Shown in pieces: positions 22,681-37,600 of a stretch of 64,000 bases of DNA. Each line of letters starts with the position of its first letter. Position 1 is the first letter of the stretch. The DNA lies in NCBI GenBank assembly GCA_004352715.1, contig SCFE01000021.1, positions 2,006,128 to 2,070,127 of the forward strand, written 5' to 3'. The DNA comes from Hofstenia miamia. Its lineage: Eukaryota > Xenacoelomorpha > Acoela. The notes under the pieces were generated by a model. It was given only the letters and a program-made list of their open reading frames with translations. It was not told the DNA's origin and did not search any database. A program made the translations under genes and the position numbers.

Positions 22681-25600
22681 ATGAATTCGTCTAAATCGAA
22701 ATCCTTTCGAAAATACTACAAGGGAATCAAAGTTGCAGAACAAGAAACCGAAAAGGCCAACATCGCTGCTGTTCTTCGTCTTATTTGTAAGACGGTTATT
22801 GACAAGTCTTGTATTGGAATCCTCACAGAACATGATGCCGATTTACTCAATTTTTTTACAGCTCTTGAATCAATGCTTAAACTTCACTTTAGGTAATTTA
22901 AATTTAACTGAAAAATTATATCCTCATTACCTTGTTTACATTTACTCACATTGCCTAGCTAGGTCTACACAAACATTTTTAAAATGTTTTTTTTGCATGG
23001 TTTTGTATGGTTTAGACAATAAATGCTTGAAAAATTTGTAATCGCGTCTTTTTATGATGCCTTTAATTTTGTGAATAGTTGGCATTGTCAGTGCACTCCC
23101 TTACAAATATTTTGATTCAAAGCTACGAACTAATTATACATTAAGAGAAATGTCATCAAATGATTTATATTATTAAGTACTATTCAACATTGGTATTTAC
23201 TAGTATGAATTATACTAATATATACTAGTATGTACTAGACATAAATTGAGAGAGGCTAGTACATTTTAGAAACTAGATTGGGCAGCAAACTGCAGCGATG
23301 AATTTTGCTAATGGTGACCGAGAAAATATAACTTAAATATAGCGTCAGTTCATGGGAATTTAGAATACATAGAGATTTAAGAGTTTGTAGTATTGTTTTC
23401 TTTTGATTTCGCATTTGAATATACTAGTATGTACTAGGCTAAATCTGGACTTTTTTTGTTACAGTGATTTCTGTGGCGAAATTTTATGTAAAGTCCAAAT
23501 TCTTTATTCTAATAATTGTCTTGTACGATTGTTAGACGAAGATAGCCGATCTCTAATAGTAACTGTTTCGCATTAAACTTTCTAACCAATAGCTATTGGA
23601 ACACCATGCATTTTGGAATTCTTCACTGTGGCCAAAATATCTTACTACCTTTTTGATAATCTTGCTTCTTCAGACACCCTAGAAATTTCTATTCTTGCTT
23701 TATCATTTTTCTTAATGAAAGGTGAATCGATCACCAGATTTACATTGGTACTTACAATGTTTTCTGTGATAATGTTTGATCAGAGGTTCCACCACCACAA
23801 GCTTTTATTTGATTTTCCCGTTTTGCGAAGTCAGTTTCACATCCAAGATTTGCTAACGGAGAATTGCTCATCTTTGTTCAAGCTGTTATATCTTCTTTAT
23901 TTGCTGATACAACGAAGTTCATTTTCCCCAGTTGTTTCTACAATTTATCTAAAGCCTTGCCAATCACAGTAGCTACTAAACGTCTTTTGATGTATTCAAA
24001 TCATGTTTGCGTTTTTCTGTACTAGTTCAACAATCTCCTGTTTGGAAAAGTCTCTGACTCCACACCATCATCTAGAATTTTCAAACTTACGATTTCTTCT
24101 TGGGAAAGATTTGGAATTTTTAAATTTCAGGGCCTATTTCTGAGTACGGAACAATAATTTTGTATGAATGCACTAACAGTCAACACAAGCTTCATACAAT
24201 TTGTGTCAATCTTTGAATTGAAATAGCTTTTAACTGATTGTCGTCTATCCATTAACTCCTTTGTGATGTCAGCTATTACTGTAAGCCTGTTTACCCTGAA
24301 ATTTTTGAACACACACTATATCATTCACCGTAATTCACGTTTTTTACTCATTTAATAGTGATATTGACTGATTTATCATGGTGCATAAATGCTTATTGTA
24401 CAGAAGATGTATTCAGTAATTTTGCCCACATATCTTGAGTCCTGTATTTCCAAACGTTGCATATTGCATGACCCACTCCTAATAGAATTTTTATGTTTTC
24501 TACACTGATACCTTCAAAACACTTTCCCTAGTCTCCTTTTCTATCAGACATTCAAAAATCAACTGCAGTTTTGATTTGTATTTGGTAAAAAAGCAAGGCA
24601 CTTTAGCTTGCATTCAAAATTTGTTGCCTTTAGGACCATTTAATGTAATGTAATCGGCCTGCACATTATACTCTTTATGAATGGTTGCTTTTATAACATC
24701 GTCTAATCCCATTGTTACTATATGGTCACCATTGTGTTCAATCTGTTACCAACAACACAAACAAACCAAGGTATAGATCTACATTTCAAAGTAATGTTCA
24801 AATCATTGTTAAACATAATATTAATATGTATACTAGCGAGAAAACAGTGCTTCAGATAAAACTTTAGCTTGAAAATAAAAAAATGCTAAATTATATTTCT
24901 AATGTTTAATTTAACACCCTAGACAGACTTGTCAACGAGCCGACATTTCCAAGCNNNNNNNNNNNNNNNNNNNNNNNNNNNNNNNNNNNNNNNNNNNNNN
25001 NNNNNNNNNNNNNNNNNNNNNNNNNNNNNNNNNNNAGACTTGTCAACGAGCCGACATTTCCAAGCTCGGCTCGGCTCGTTTAAATTTTGTGTAAGTTCGG
25101 CTCGGCTCGCCAAATAAAATCTTTGAATGAGGCTCGTTTTAGCTCGGCATTTTTTTAAAATATTGTGCTCAAAGAATTTTTTACATAGCTCTTCCTATTA
25201 TTTAATAAACATTTCTTAAATAAGATTATAGAGAAGGCATACTGACTCCAAAAAATAAGAAAAAACTCCATAATCAAATTAACAAGCAAAACTATAAACT
25301 TGCTTTGCCTAAAATAGGCTCGTTGTATATCAAATACTGTGCTCACGCTCGGCTCGGCTCGGCTCGTTTTAGAAGCTCGGCTCGTTGACAAGTCTGACCC
25401 TAGAATATATTAAAAATATCTCCATCACATGTCTTATTCCGACCGGCAATATGATGTAAAAAATACGTAAATTTGCTGCACTTTTTGTAACTGACTACTG
25501 TACCGACCGAAAAGAATAGAAAAGGTAAAAAATTAACAGAATTTAGCACAAAATTTGCCCATTTCAAGTATTTGTAGAGATGAGGTTTTCAGTATGTACT

Positions 25601-28600
25601 AGTATCAAAAATTTGTGTACTAGTGTATTGCGAACACTATTTTTAACGCCTTTAGTTGAAGTTATCTTTTCCAACATTTTCAAAATTACGAAAGTCGTCG
25701 TCTGTTCTGTCTAAATCCAATTAATTTAGATTTCGTAAGAAATCGCCATGGAAATTCATTTCTTCGTTTTCGTCAAATGCGACCTGCGATGTGAAGTTTA
25801 TTAAGGTAAAAATTCTAAATGCATGTGTATACTCGATTGTAAATTACATACCCATGGAAATATCACCAACTTCAATTTAAAGTTATTCCGAGTTCTTGCA
25901 AATTCTCATCTAATTCTTGTAAGTATGTTCAAATTGAGTTTAGAATCTAAAATAGATTTAGGTTGGTGTTTTCAAGCATAACTTTGGAATAGTCTAATTA
26001 GCATGAAATTATGGAAGATTGGTCACTAAATATATATTTACTTGATAATTTATGTAAGGTTTTTTCATTTTTTACTTTTCCGTTCACAATGAGAATTGTT
26101 TATTATTTTTCAAAATTCTATCTATCAATATATTGTTCCAATGTAATACTTCAAATAACCAAATTGAATTTTTTCTAAATTGATGATAATTTTGAAAAAT
26201 TGTATGAGAACTTGAACTTTGAAGTTTAAATTGGTGATAGTTCCTTGGACAGTTATATTAATTATGAATTGCCCATGACTAACATATGGCGCATGCCTTA
26301 ACAGCGATATCTTCTTGCTCATAGTTTGGAGCAGGGCCGGATTAACATTCCAGGGGCACAGGGGGATGAGTTAATTCATTCAATGAATTCATTTGTTTAT
26401 AGTCTACTTTTAGCTGGTGTTTCGTTTCTAGCTTTGTTTGTATCACATTTTATGCAACAAATAGTGGCGGGATTTCCATTGAAAGTTTTAATTAGAATTC
26501 ATAATGGTCAATTCGATTTTTTATGTAATTAATATTTTTAAAACTATTTTATACTATTAAAACTAGGATGTAAATATAACCGGAATGTTTGTTTTGTAAT
26601 CTTTTGATTGTACACATTCTCAGCAAAAAAAACTTCCCGAATATCCTATTTTTAAGCACTAGGCATTCATTCTATTTGGAAGCACGTATTTAGTTTTCTT
26701 TCAAGCAAAACTAGATTTATTGTAAAAAATATATTATTGTATAAAGTCTAAACAATTCTGAGGATTTGAAATTGGAAACGTAAAAGCGCTGCATGCAAAT
26801 TTAATGAATACGTTTTCAGTTATCGTCGGTATATTATATTTGAAAACTATATATTTAGAGTTACTGAAGTTCAAATAATATATTAGAACACTGCAAAACT
26901 TTCCAAGCTATACTAGTAATTATACATTATTGATAGGTTAGAATCATTTTTAATTATGTTTATATGTCAAATGGCCCAATATTTATGTATGTAACAGGTA
27001 TTTCTTCGCCAATTCGGAAACAGTCTATATTAAATTAATGAAATATATGTTTGAAGCAAAAAATTAATTATAAAAAATTCTAATTTTTTTTGAAAGTGAC
27101 TAAACATTTCTAGGCTAACTTGTGAAATAAAGATTTCTTCACTCAATTCCAGTTATTAATCGAGCTTTCATAAACTTCCTCATATTCTCTATTACATGCA
27201 GTTGTTCTAGGGTTAGGGTTAGGATTTCAATTTTCAATAGGAAGTTAACATGCTGATGTGGTTTTCAAGGAATTCCATGTTGGTACCACTTCGGTAGCGT
27301 GGTAGTTATCATTCGACATGGTTTGATACTGCGCAATTTCCCGGAATTTCCAACGGGTCTCCATATACATTTTCAGTGCCCAGAATTAAACTGGAATTTT
27401 TTTAACTCGCTGTTAAATTTTTACAAAAAAAGTTGCTGCACCAAATAAGAATAAGTGCGTTTCAATCGTGAGTTTGGGTTTTTGAAGATACATAACCATG
27501 AAAACAATTGATGTTTAAAATTGAACTTATTTTATTAGTTGTATATTATCATTGATGATAAGAATAGTTCTGCTCCTATCTGCGCCTTCTCGTTTAGAAA
27601 TAAATTTTGTTTTTGTAAATATTATGAGATTTCTCAACTCGTTCATCAGTAACTCTGCTTTATATAGTTTCTCTAGTCACATCGCTTATGGAAAATGTTT
27701 GCCAGGTTTTTATTTGTCTTCCAGAGAATTTGAATCGGAAATTTCAGATATTTCAACCGTTCTCGAGAATTAATTGAAACTGATGTACATCAGTATGTCT
27801 GAGATTGAAGCTTGAAGCCTGGAACTTGGTAGTAAATTGTTTATGTTTACAAATGCACTATATCCGAAACACTCACTGCTCACTATAAGTTCTAATGTCC
27901 TTCAATTCAAGCGAACTAGCCCGTTATAACATAAGAAACTGCGAACATCAATCGGAGATAAGCAGTTCATACTCTTTTCATCTCTGTTTTATTGCAAGTG
28001 AACAAGTGAATTAAAAATTCATTATCTCTTTTGTTGTTTTTATTGTCTGGTAATATACGTTTTATCTCTCTCTTTCTAAGTGAAATTCTCAAGAATTTTT
28101 ATGCAACTGAATGATGTTACAGAACCTTCGTTTACTTTCAGAAATTACCCGTTTTTCTTTCTTTTGACCCAAAAATAATAGAGTTCTATTCAGAACCATA
28201 TAGTGTAATATTATTGAACATTTTATTATCCCAACTTTTACATGTGAGGAGGAGTTTTGCCAATAATTTCCCAATTCAAATAGTCATTTTTCTATATACT
28301 ATGCTGGCCATAAATATATATTCAACAATAATATTTGATTGTGCAAATAACGAATGTACACTAGAAATCTCGAGTAATTTCCAAATCGTTGTATTTAACA
28401 AACAGTTAACATCTAAACCAAATTACATCAATGAAAACCAGGTTTATACTTTAAGGAAACTGTATTATCGATTATTTACGGATGCTTTTGCATTGAAACG
28501 AGCCGAGCCGTTCACAAATGCCATTTGCCTTTGTCAAAGATCCTCCGCATAAGGTCCAGCTTCCTAAGGCAGTATTTAATGCGGTGCCTCGGTTCTTCAT

Positions 28601-31600
28601 AATCATGTGCTGTCCATCCTTTGCTCTATGGGTCCAACTTGGGGAATATTGTGTGGGTTCAATTTTAGTTGTCATCTTAGCATAATGGCAACTTGATAGT
28701 CCTGTCAAAACGAGTAATTTCCATTATTGTGATGAGAGTCATTGAATGATTTCAGTCGTTGAGAGATACACTTGGCTTCATATATGGCAGACCTAAAATC
28801 TCCTATAGACGATTAAAAATAAGGCTGGGAAAGGCCATAGGAGCTGATATCAACCCACATCATGGTTTTTTGGAGATTTTTCTTACGGTTCGAACTTTAT
28901 TTCATCAGAAACAGTCTCTCTTTATTTATTTAAAACAATTGAATGGAATATTTCATGTGCGCAACGTCGGCATCTGGACGAAGGCCAAGCAGGTGACGAT
29001 AAAGTCTATCAATCCATGTTTTCTGCTGTATTCTTGGGATTCTGAGAGACCTGGGAATTTTGCTTCTTACGACAATAGACGCCTTTTCCTTCTAAAATGT
29101 TATTGACATAAGAGCATTGTATCTCATATCTATTTGCCAGTTGTCGTGTTTGAAGAGATTGCAATGTTCACTAAAACCTACAAATTTCTGTGTTTATTAT
29201 AGGTTGTAGAATCTGCAATACCAAGGTCTTTGAAGTATTTAGCAATATTATAACTGGATGTGCTCGGATGGATGATGAATATTTCACAATAATGTTTATC
29301 ACTGCTCTTCACTCAAGTCTTGCAAAAAGTAGTAAATGCAGCTGCCATTGAATTGATTTTCAACATATCACTCTTAGAATAGCTGTTCTAATGCGCAGTT
29401 AGTATTAGTCAATGATTTGTAGTTTACTACAGGTTTGTAATGAACACTCGTTAATTGATTTTTTTTAGCAGAAAACGATTATTGATTACAATAATCTCAT
29501 AAAAATTTCACTGAAAGTCTGTAATCATAATGTAAAAGTTGTTCACAATGCTTATATATGGCCTTAGTGCACTAAACTTGATTGTGGCAGCATCAAATAT
29601 TTCCATGTCTTGTTCATTCGGCCAAATATTTACCATGGATTGAAGTTTTATAATGTTAGAAATAAGTGTAAATAAACTGATATTTTTCCATTAAACTTAT
29701 GAATTTTCAGTTGCATATATATATAGTTTTGCTTAATGGCAAAGTAAAATCAATTTCTTTTTTCCTTTAATAACTCCCAAAGCATTACTAATGGTGAATT
29801 CCTGAATCAAGAATTAACATAATATTGATTTTAGCACTCACCCCTAACATGGGTGCTAATAAAGTGAGATTTCGTGATTTTGAAGCTAGATTTAACTTTA
29901 GTTTCTACTATTTATTGTCAGTAGTTGAGATCGACTGAATGAGTTTTGGAAAAATTTCAATGTATTTAGTTTGTTGTCAAATTTTAAACTAAAAAGAAAT
30001 TTGTGGGAATACTAAAACGCACTAATATTAATGTTTTGCCCGCGAAATTGGAAAACTGCAGTCCAACATTAGAAAGCTTTTATCCAGAGAACGAACATTT
30101 TTGCATGAGAAAGTAAATATTTACATTGGTTTTTGTTGCAATTACAAATGAGTAAATGCAATTTTTCAAAATTATTTTCGTTAGGTTAACAAAAAATTAG
30201 TATATTTTAGGTTAATTTCACGCATGTTTAGGTTAACATATTGGTTGCTCTCGGTATGATTATGAAAATATTACGTAATATAATTGATAAAACCTTGGAA
30301 TTGTTTTCAGAAGCATACTTCAACCAATTATTCAATGTTAAACATAGTTATTATTGATTTTGTTGTACAATTAATTTCTTGTCGATGTATTCAATATTTT
30401 GGCGTTGCAATTAATTGTAAGTGAATTTACTATATACGCTTGACCAGCTTGAAACAGGTAGCTAAGCGAATTTTGAAACGTCAAAATTGTCATCATTGGC
30501 GCAATCGATTTAATTACCATTTGTATGCAAATAGCATAGATTGTTAAAGCTCACTTCAGTGTATACATATTTAAATTGAAAACTTCATCACCTCTAGACT
30601 AAAGTATGAAATAAATTACATATTGTTGATTTTTTTGTTCCATAAGTACGTACCGACCAGTTATAAATTATTATTGGATCAATCTACTTAACATATTTGT
30701 TGTTACAAAAATTAAGGTATTAATTTGGAATTTTAGCACCAGACCAAATTTTAGTAATTTTTTTAGCACACATTTAGTTTCCATTTCGTAATATCACATT
30801 GTTGTAAGTACTCTGTAAAAAATTTCTTTGAATGATTTATAATTTCTATACTATGATAACCAAAAGTTTTTGTAGTGCCAAAATTTTTTAATGCACACAA
30901 ATTTAAAAATATGACTTAAACATTTTGTCAAAAACCCATTCATCGATAAACTTATCAAAATCAAAACCAACCGTATGAGAGTATTGTTCAAACAGTAGTC
31001 AGACTAAAGATTGTCTTCGATGGGATTATTGAAGTAACCTATTTTTCTAATTTGTTACATCGATAACCTATCGTAGACTACACATTATTAATCTTTATCT
31101 TCACTATAAAAACTTGTGTGCTTTGCTGGATGTATCCATTTTATTTGTTTCTACAATATTGAACAGTACAGTAAAATAAAATCACAAACTGTACAAAGAC
31201 GTAGACCGCACTAATTAAGCCGAAAACAAAAATTGATATATTGATGAGAAATCCTGCTTCATAACAAGATACTCTTATTCCCAGTCATTTATGTTCTATT
31301 ATTTCAATTTACAAGTTACATGCAAATGGCAAGTGTTCAGATTCTTCAACCACAAACTTTAATACTATTTTGGTTACCGATACGCGCTGCCAATATTGAG
31401 CGACATCTTAGTTTGCACTATTATATTGAGACTCCTCCGGAATTATCAATATCCTATCGCAGGGATTCAATTTTTCGTTAGTATAACATCAATTTATAGT
31501 AGATTGTTGCACTTTTTTATACTATTTCTAATCAGCGGAATTTCCCAGAATTTTGAATATGAGCTGCAAAATTGGATCGAGTGAGAAGTATAAAGAGAGG

Positions 31601-34600
31601 GACTGCATAGATTAAGTTGAGAACGCTGCAAACTTCAGGAAGATATCATCAGCAGCAATACTTTCGCTTGCGAAAGAACTCATAGAAATCAGTTTTTAGA
31701 AGACTGATATCAGAATATCAAAGCATGTGTTTCTAACAAGTACCATTGTCCACAATTTTTTGTGCTGGCTTAATTAATCTTCACATATAGAAGTTTGCAT
31801 AAGACCCGCTAATATTGTTGCTAAGATTGTTTAATAAAGATTGTTCTTTGCAGATGTCTTATTATTTACGCCATGCACATTCATGAAATTTACGCTTCCT
31901 GTGAGATATAGTTTGATCAAGATTATCTAGTTAATTTATTGGAAATAATCATTATCAAAGTAATATATTGTTAATTTTTTAAGAGATATTTGCGGCAATA
32001 CGATATTGAACAAATTTATATGACAAATGACATTGACACCATCAAACATTATTTAATATTTTCTTTATATTTTACATGCAATATTTTTTATTAGAGAATG
32101 TATATTTTATCAATTATTGAAAGCATCTTCTGTTCACTTGTGGGTGGGACATGTTGTGCATTATTTTCATTGAATGCGCTCAATGTTGTATAAAAATTGC
32201 ATTTTTAACAGGTTTTCTCATTTTTTGATAAGTTAAAGTAAAGCATTTTGTCGTCAACTCTCATTTTATGTTCTTATCAACAATTTTTTGTATGTTAATA
32301 TTGTTCTAATTTTGTGAATCACCTTGTAATTCTAAATACGATCTTGAATATTGATGTCTATTGACGAAAATCAGATCACATGCTTTTTCTTTGTTAGCGC
32401 ATACCTTAAATCAAGCTGGATGTTTATTGCTACAGTTATATTTCTTTATTCCGTTTTTACAGGATTTACCACAATGGTTTTTGTATTTTTTTAAAAAATC
32501 TCAACATAGATCAATGTGATGCATCGAATATCTATATAATAACTGAAATATCACTTAAACTTTATCAATTTTTTTGCCCATTGCAATTACTAAATATATG
32601 TATACGATCACTTCGTGAAACAAAAATATGATATTCCAAATTATGTCAGTTCTTGAAAAATTGTTTTAGGCGAAGGAATCCCTCTTAGCTTCCATTAATT
32701 CAGTTAATAGTTTGGATCATTTGCAGTCTGATGATGCCAGGTTACGTGCCTGGTTTCGAGTGTGCTTAATGGCGAAGTGTTTATCTGAATGTTTTCAATT
32801 CATAGTGTCTTCTACCTCTTTGTTAAATTATTGGTATGTATAATCATGACCTTCAAACGCTTGATTTCATTTTTTGTACGTTCGAAGTGAATGTGACTAA
32901 TTGCCTTTACATGATACGTTTTCCTTTATGGCTTTATATGCTTAACCACAAAACTTACCAACGCAAGTATTAATGCACACATTTGAGATATAGGCACATT
33001 TAAGTTAACTGCTATTTCAGCTGTAATGAATCTGCAACTTTGATGGTTGGATTATTTCTTCCATTTATGCACATTTGATGAAGAGGAGAACCGTTATCTT
33101 TTGTTGGCGTTTTACTTTGAAAGGAATATTATCAGCTGTTAAAGTCTTTAAGTAAAATCACGGGCTGAGATTTGAGGCTGCTTCTAAATTGTGATAATAA
33201 TAATTTCACATCCTCCTTTTTTAAGATATTTCATTAAATCAAAGATATTGTGTTGAATAGTTTTCTGATAATGTCTCCACCTTTTCCTTGTCCTGCAGGC
33301 CTATTGCTTATAAATCTGTCTGAAGCTGTGATGACATGCTATGTATCTTTCATTTTTATATTACTATGGCTGGTGTTAGCATTTTCCTTTACTGGTACTC
33401 AATAACCCAGATTGAGCCGATTTAATGATTATTTTCTTTCATTCTAGATTGGCACATTTTCACGGTGAGCATAGGCCTCTTCCAATTTGTCTTAAGATGC
33501 ACTCCGCTTTTGAATGCAATAAGTTAGTGATAGACATGTGCCGAATGTTTGGGCCCAGCCTGTAGAATCCTTTTACGAAGATAATAGTAAAAATTTACTT
33601 AGTTCTTATGTATGTGTATTTTTAGGACATTAGATCCAAATGCCAAACTAACCAAACAGCAAAGTTTAAAATTCATCAATTGTGTGCGGCTCGGGTCAAT
33701 CTTTGCAATGAACTAGAGAAAGAATGATCATTTTAACAAACAAAATCAAATTCTGAGTTTTTGAAACACAAAGTAACTATTTAAATTATTGCTCGTTTTG
33801 AAATAAGGCCTTTTGAAAACCAAACTTGCAAAAAAATTAAAACAAATCATATTTTCTTCAAGTAGCTCTTTTTTATAAAATAGAGTATGTATTTGATTTC
33901 ATTCTTTATCTTAATTGTGTTAATTATTGACTATATAATTTTCTTAACATTGAAATAATTTAAAATAACAATTCAAATATATATAATATAATGTAGTGCC
34001 AATTGTCAATTTTTTTACATATAATTCCACTTTTCAACATGAAATATGTTCATTGCATTTCAAGTTTGTGGTATTTTCTATAGTTCACTGTAATTTATAT
34101 CATCGTTTGGTTAGTTCAGGAAATTTTGGTTCACAATAAAAGTACGATAAAAATGCATCTATGGAGTTATTTTTGTACATGTTTCTTTATTTTGCCAATT
34201 TAGTTGATGTATTTTTAGAGAATGGCTAGTTTGTTTTATTAGTAATATAAGTTTCCTGTTTTTTAGCAAGCATTTGCAATTTTTCTGCTTGTAAGCAACA
34301 AATTAAGACTACGCGGTCCAAATATGAAAGCAAATTTATTCTTTTTATCTAGGATGTGAGATTTCTCGGAATGTTGTCAAATGTTTTATTATAGTGGTGA
34401 AGTTTACTTTCAAATGGATAAATGCACGAACATTTATTATGAATTTCTGGAAATACAAATATATGGCAGTTTTTGGAATACAGTTGTCAGTGTCAGTCAA
34501 AGTTGGCATGTTTTAAACACGACCTGTTTAAAACATGTCTTAAGCACTGTTCAAAAGAATTGTTTTTTCAATATTTTTTAAATATTTTTTTTTAAATTTA

Positions 34601-37600
34601 TTAGTTTATGGAAGGTTTGGAAAATAATTTTTTAGTTTCGTCCATTCTTACTTTCATAACCAATTTTCTACCGCAAAAACCGTTAAACTTGTGTTTGTTT
34701 ACGGGTATGCAACGAAAAATAAATGTTGATATTTTTATCATAATTCAATGTTTGCTATTATATGTATTTTCAGCACAGCGGCACCTCGTTTGTATTACAC
34801 GATTTATGCCAGCGCTCAAACTGCTTCAGACATTCGTTATCCATACCATTTGGTGCTAATACACATATATAATGAACATATTTTTACATTTCTGTTTGCT
34901 TTTGTTTCTAAATGTTTCACTTTTTCAAAGTCCAATTTTTTAATTTATAAAATTTTTTCCTGAATATGATTTTAGTTTTATAGCACTATTTAGTGCCCTT
35001 AAGATATTTTTTGTCTTCCCAGATGCAAAATCCTGGTTCCGCCACTAATTATTGATTTTATATTTGGACGTTTATATTTGCAATGGTATGCTAATCAGGG
35101 ATTGAGAATTCCAATTTGAATATTTGAGAAAAAAAGAATAAAAATGTTGAAAGACTTTACTTAGAAGATATGATAATTCTTACATATGAACAACTATCTT
35201 TGGAAAAAGTCGCGCGTGATTAACTTTGCTAGAAAGTAACTCTCTTCCTATAATAAAAAAATATTTCTCGTCTTTCTTGAACTACAAAGTGCGGAACTTA
35301 GTTACATCTCTACTTGCGCTTTTCTGTTATTTTTAAATGTGTCGAATGCTGTGAGTAAAGGCGAAAGTAGTGCCGTACCAATATGATAATGTTATAAAAC
35401 TTATAAAAATCTCTAGATGGGGCATCAGCTGGGTTGTATGCACTAGGAACCGATTTAATAATTATAATTATCGACCAATATATAAAATTATTACATTGAG
35501 TGCCATAGAAATTTTTATAATCGAATACTGTAATACTTTGTATTTCTTGTCTGCATAATACAGCGGACGGGAATCTGTATATATGGTAAAACCAGGCCAC
35601 GCAAGGTACATGTTAAAAAACAGCAATAACTTCTTTGGCATAAGTAAGCACAGACTCAAAACGTTCAGCAACTTCCATATCATGGGCTTTGTGAAACCAT
35701 TACAGAACCAAAAACCTGTACCTGAGGAGTCATAAAACCATATGTGTGAGTTCAGAAAAGATTGGTTCTATTCTCTAAAAATGAGGAGTCTGAAGGAAAA
35801 TATATCTTATTGCTGTTGAAACATTTGGCCTATTAACATTGTAATATAACTGTATAATAATACCCCATATGGCTAAAGTGGCCAAGCAAAAGCTAAATGA
35901 CCAGGCGTTTTGTTGAGATTCTAGAAAAATTTGAGGCATGAGTAGAGCCAATTACCTTGTCTTTGAAAAGTCAATCATATAATTGAATGACGAATATCAA
36001 TGAAGAAACCTATAACTTCGGTGGATTGCAGACGCGTTCTCTTCCCGACAACAAATTCCACGGAATCCCAGGTAGAATGAGTAAATATCTATAATTGAAA
36101 AGGCATTCCTATGTAAAACTAACAGTATTGTCAATTTGAGAGTATGCTAAGCTGTGCCATTTCCTTATATAGAAGATTAAATAATTTAGAAACATCTGAA
36201 ACAACAAGACCTATGGGAAGCTTATTGAACGCGTATCTTCTGCCTTCAGGTGCTAAAAAACAAGTTTTGTATTTGTCTGACAGCTTCGTATCCTGATGGT
36301 ATAGAGCAACATTGAGGTCTAAGGAAATCATCATGTGATCGGAACGAACAGAATGCGATTTAATGACTCAAGGAAATGGCATAAAAAGAAAGGCTGCCGA
36401 GACGAGAAGTTTAGTGACAGATGAATAATCGATTTCTAAACGAATCTTCGTAGTAGAATTGGGGAATTCGAAACAATGGAAAGCCAAGGAAGATCTTGAA
36501 GCAAAAGAGATAATTCCTGCAGCTAACATAACTTTAGTCAGTGCCAATATGTGAAAAAGAATGTCCGGCGAGAATTTCCAACGACGTTTAATGGTGAAAG
36601 GCCGAAATTGCGATAGTGATATCGGAGACCAGCGGATGGAGTGTAGTCGTTTCGGTAAACGGTGATGATTATCTAAGCGATTCCAATCAATGGTTGCTGA
36701 TGGAAATTGATATTTCGGTTCTGTATTAGGGTCGAGAAGTTGCGGATCCATGGGGGAAAATCCATGCCGACGGAGAAATCAAGATCTGGAAAATCGTCAG
36801 ATGACTCATTTGCCTGCTGCATCTTGATTGAGTAGGAATCTATTACGAGCAAGAAAAGTGAATAAGTTGCCAAGTCTACTCAATAGGTTGTTCAGAAATG
36901 GTAACATAACATTCGAAAATTTCTGTTGTGCAGACAGGGTGTAATAGAAGTACAAGATAGTTGACTTGCTGGAGTAGATCTAAGTTTGCAATATGTTGAA
37001 CTTGATGCTCTTCCTTAAAAGTAGGTAAAGAAGAAACCTATCCGTCAGTGTCAAGAATATTACTCATTTTTCCTGGATTACAACATACGGAACTAAATAT
37101 TACGTCAAATCTGAAAAGAATAGAGCTTCTCAATCGTTGTTTATAAATGTAATGGCAACTAAATGACTTTTAATGATTTGTCTCTATTGAATTGATTGAG
37201 CTATTTCAGGTGTGGGAACAGTGGCATTTTCCACATGGGTGCTTACAAAATCGGGAATGTGTTGGAAATGAAAATTGAAAATTGATTTATAGAGATAAAT
37301 AAAGTGTTTTTTATACCATTGTCTTACATTTTTTATACCGAATCTAAAAAATTTTATATATTGGCTATATTATACTCATACCTTCAAGAAAACATCAAAA
37401 TATGTTATCATATTTTGGGTTTGAGGAACAGGAAATGTTTGTAAGTGGTGTCAAAAATGCCTGACCCGCTTTCATTTTTGATTTTGAAGACTTTACCATA
37501 CATTCATCTAGTTGCTTCAAAATTTTAGCTTCATCAACATACTTCACAATCTATCCACACGTAGGCGGAAATTTAACAAATTAGTTATATTACATAACAG

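Noticed and set aside
24919-25117. Frames across the gap at 24955-25035
   Set aside because: Created by Ns and by the inverted ends of the MITE; not protein.
27205-27225. TTAGGG-like run as an interstitial telomere
   Set aside because: Only about two and a half units; too short to interpret.
31368-31600. Frame with YFGYRYALP text as the missing RUN exon
   Set aside because: Stops lie between the nearest acceptor and the motif, and no donor in the required phase follows.
33440-33570. RUN-like exon candidate after ATTCTAG (text reading AFECNKLVIDMC)
   Set aside because: The RUN exons at 32670 and 38083 join perfectly without it, and its frame runs into a stop.
34381-34963. Several overlapping 60-80 codon frames
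   Set aside because: AT-rich, composition-driven frames without similarity or splice context.
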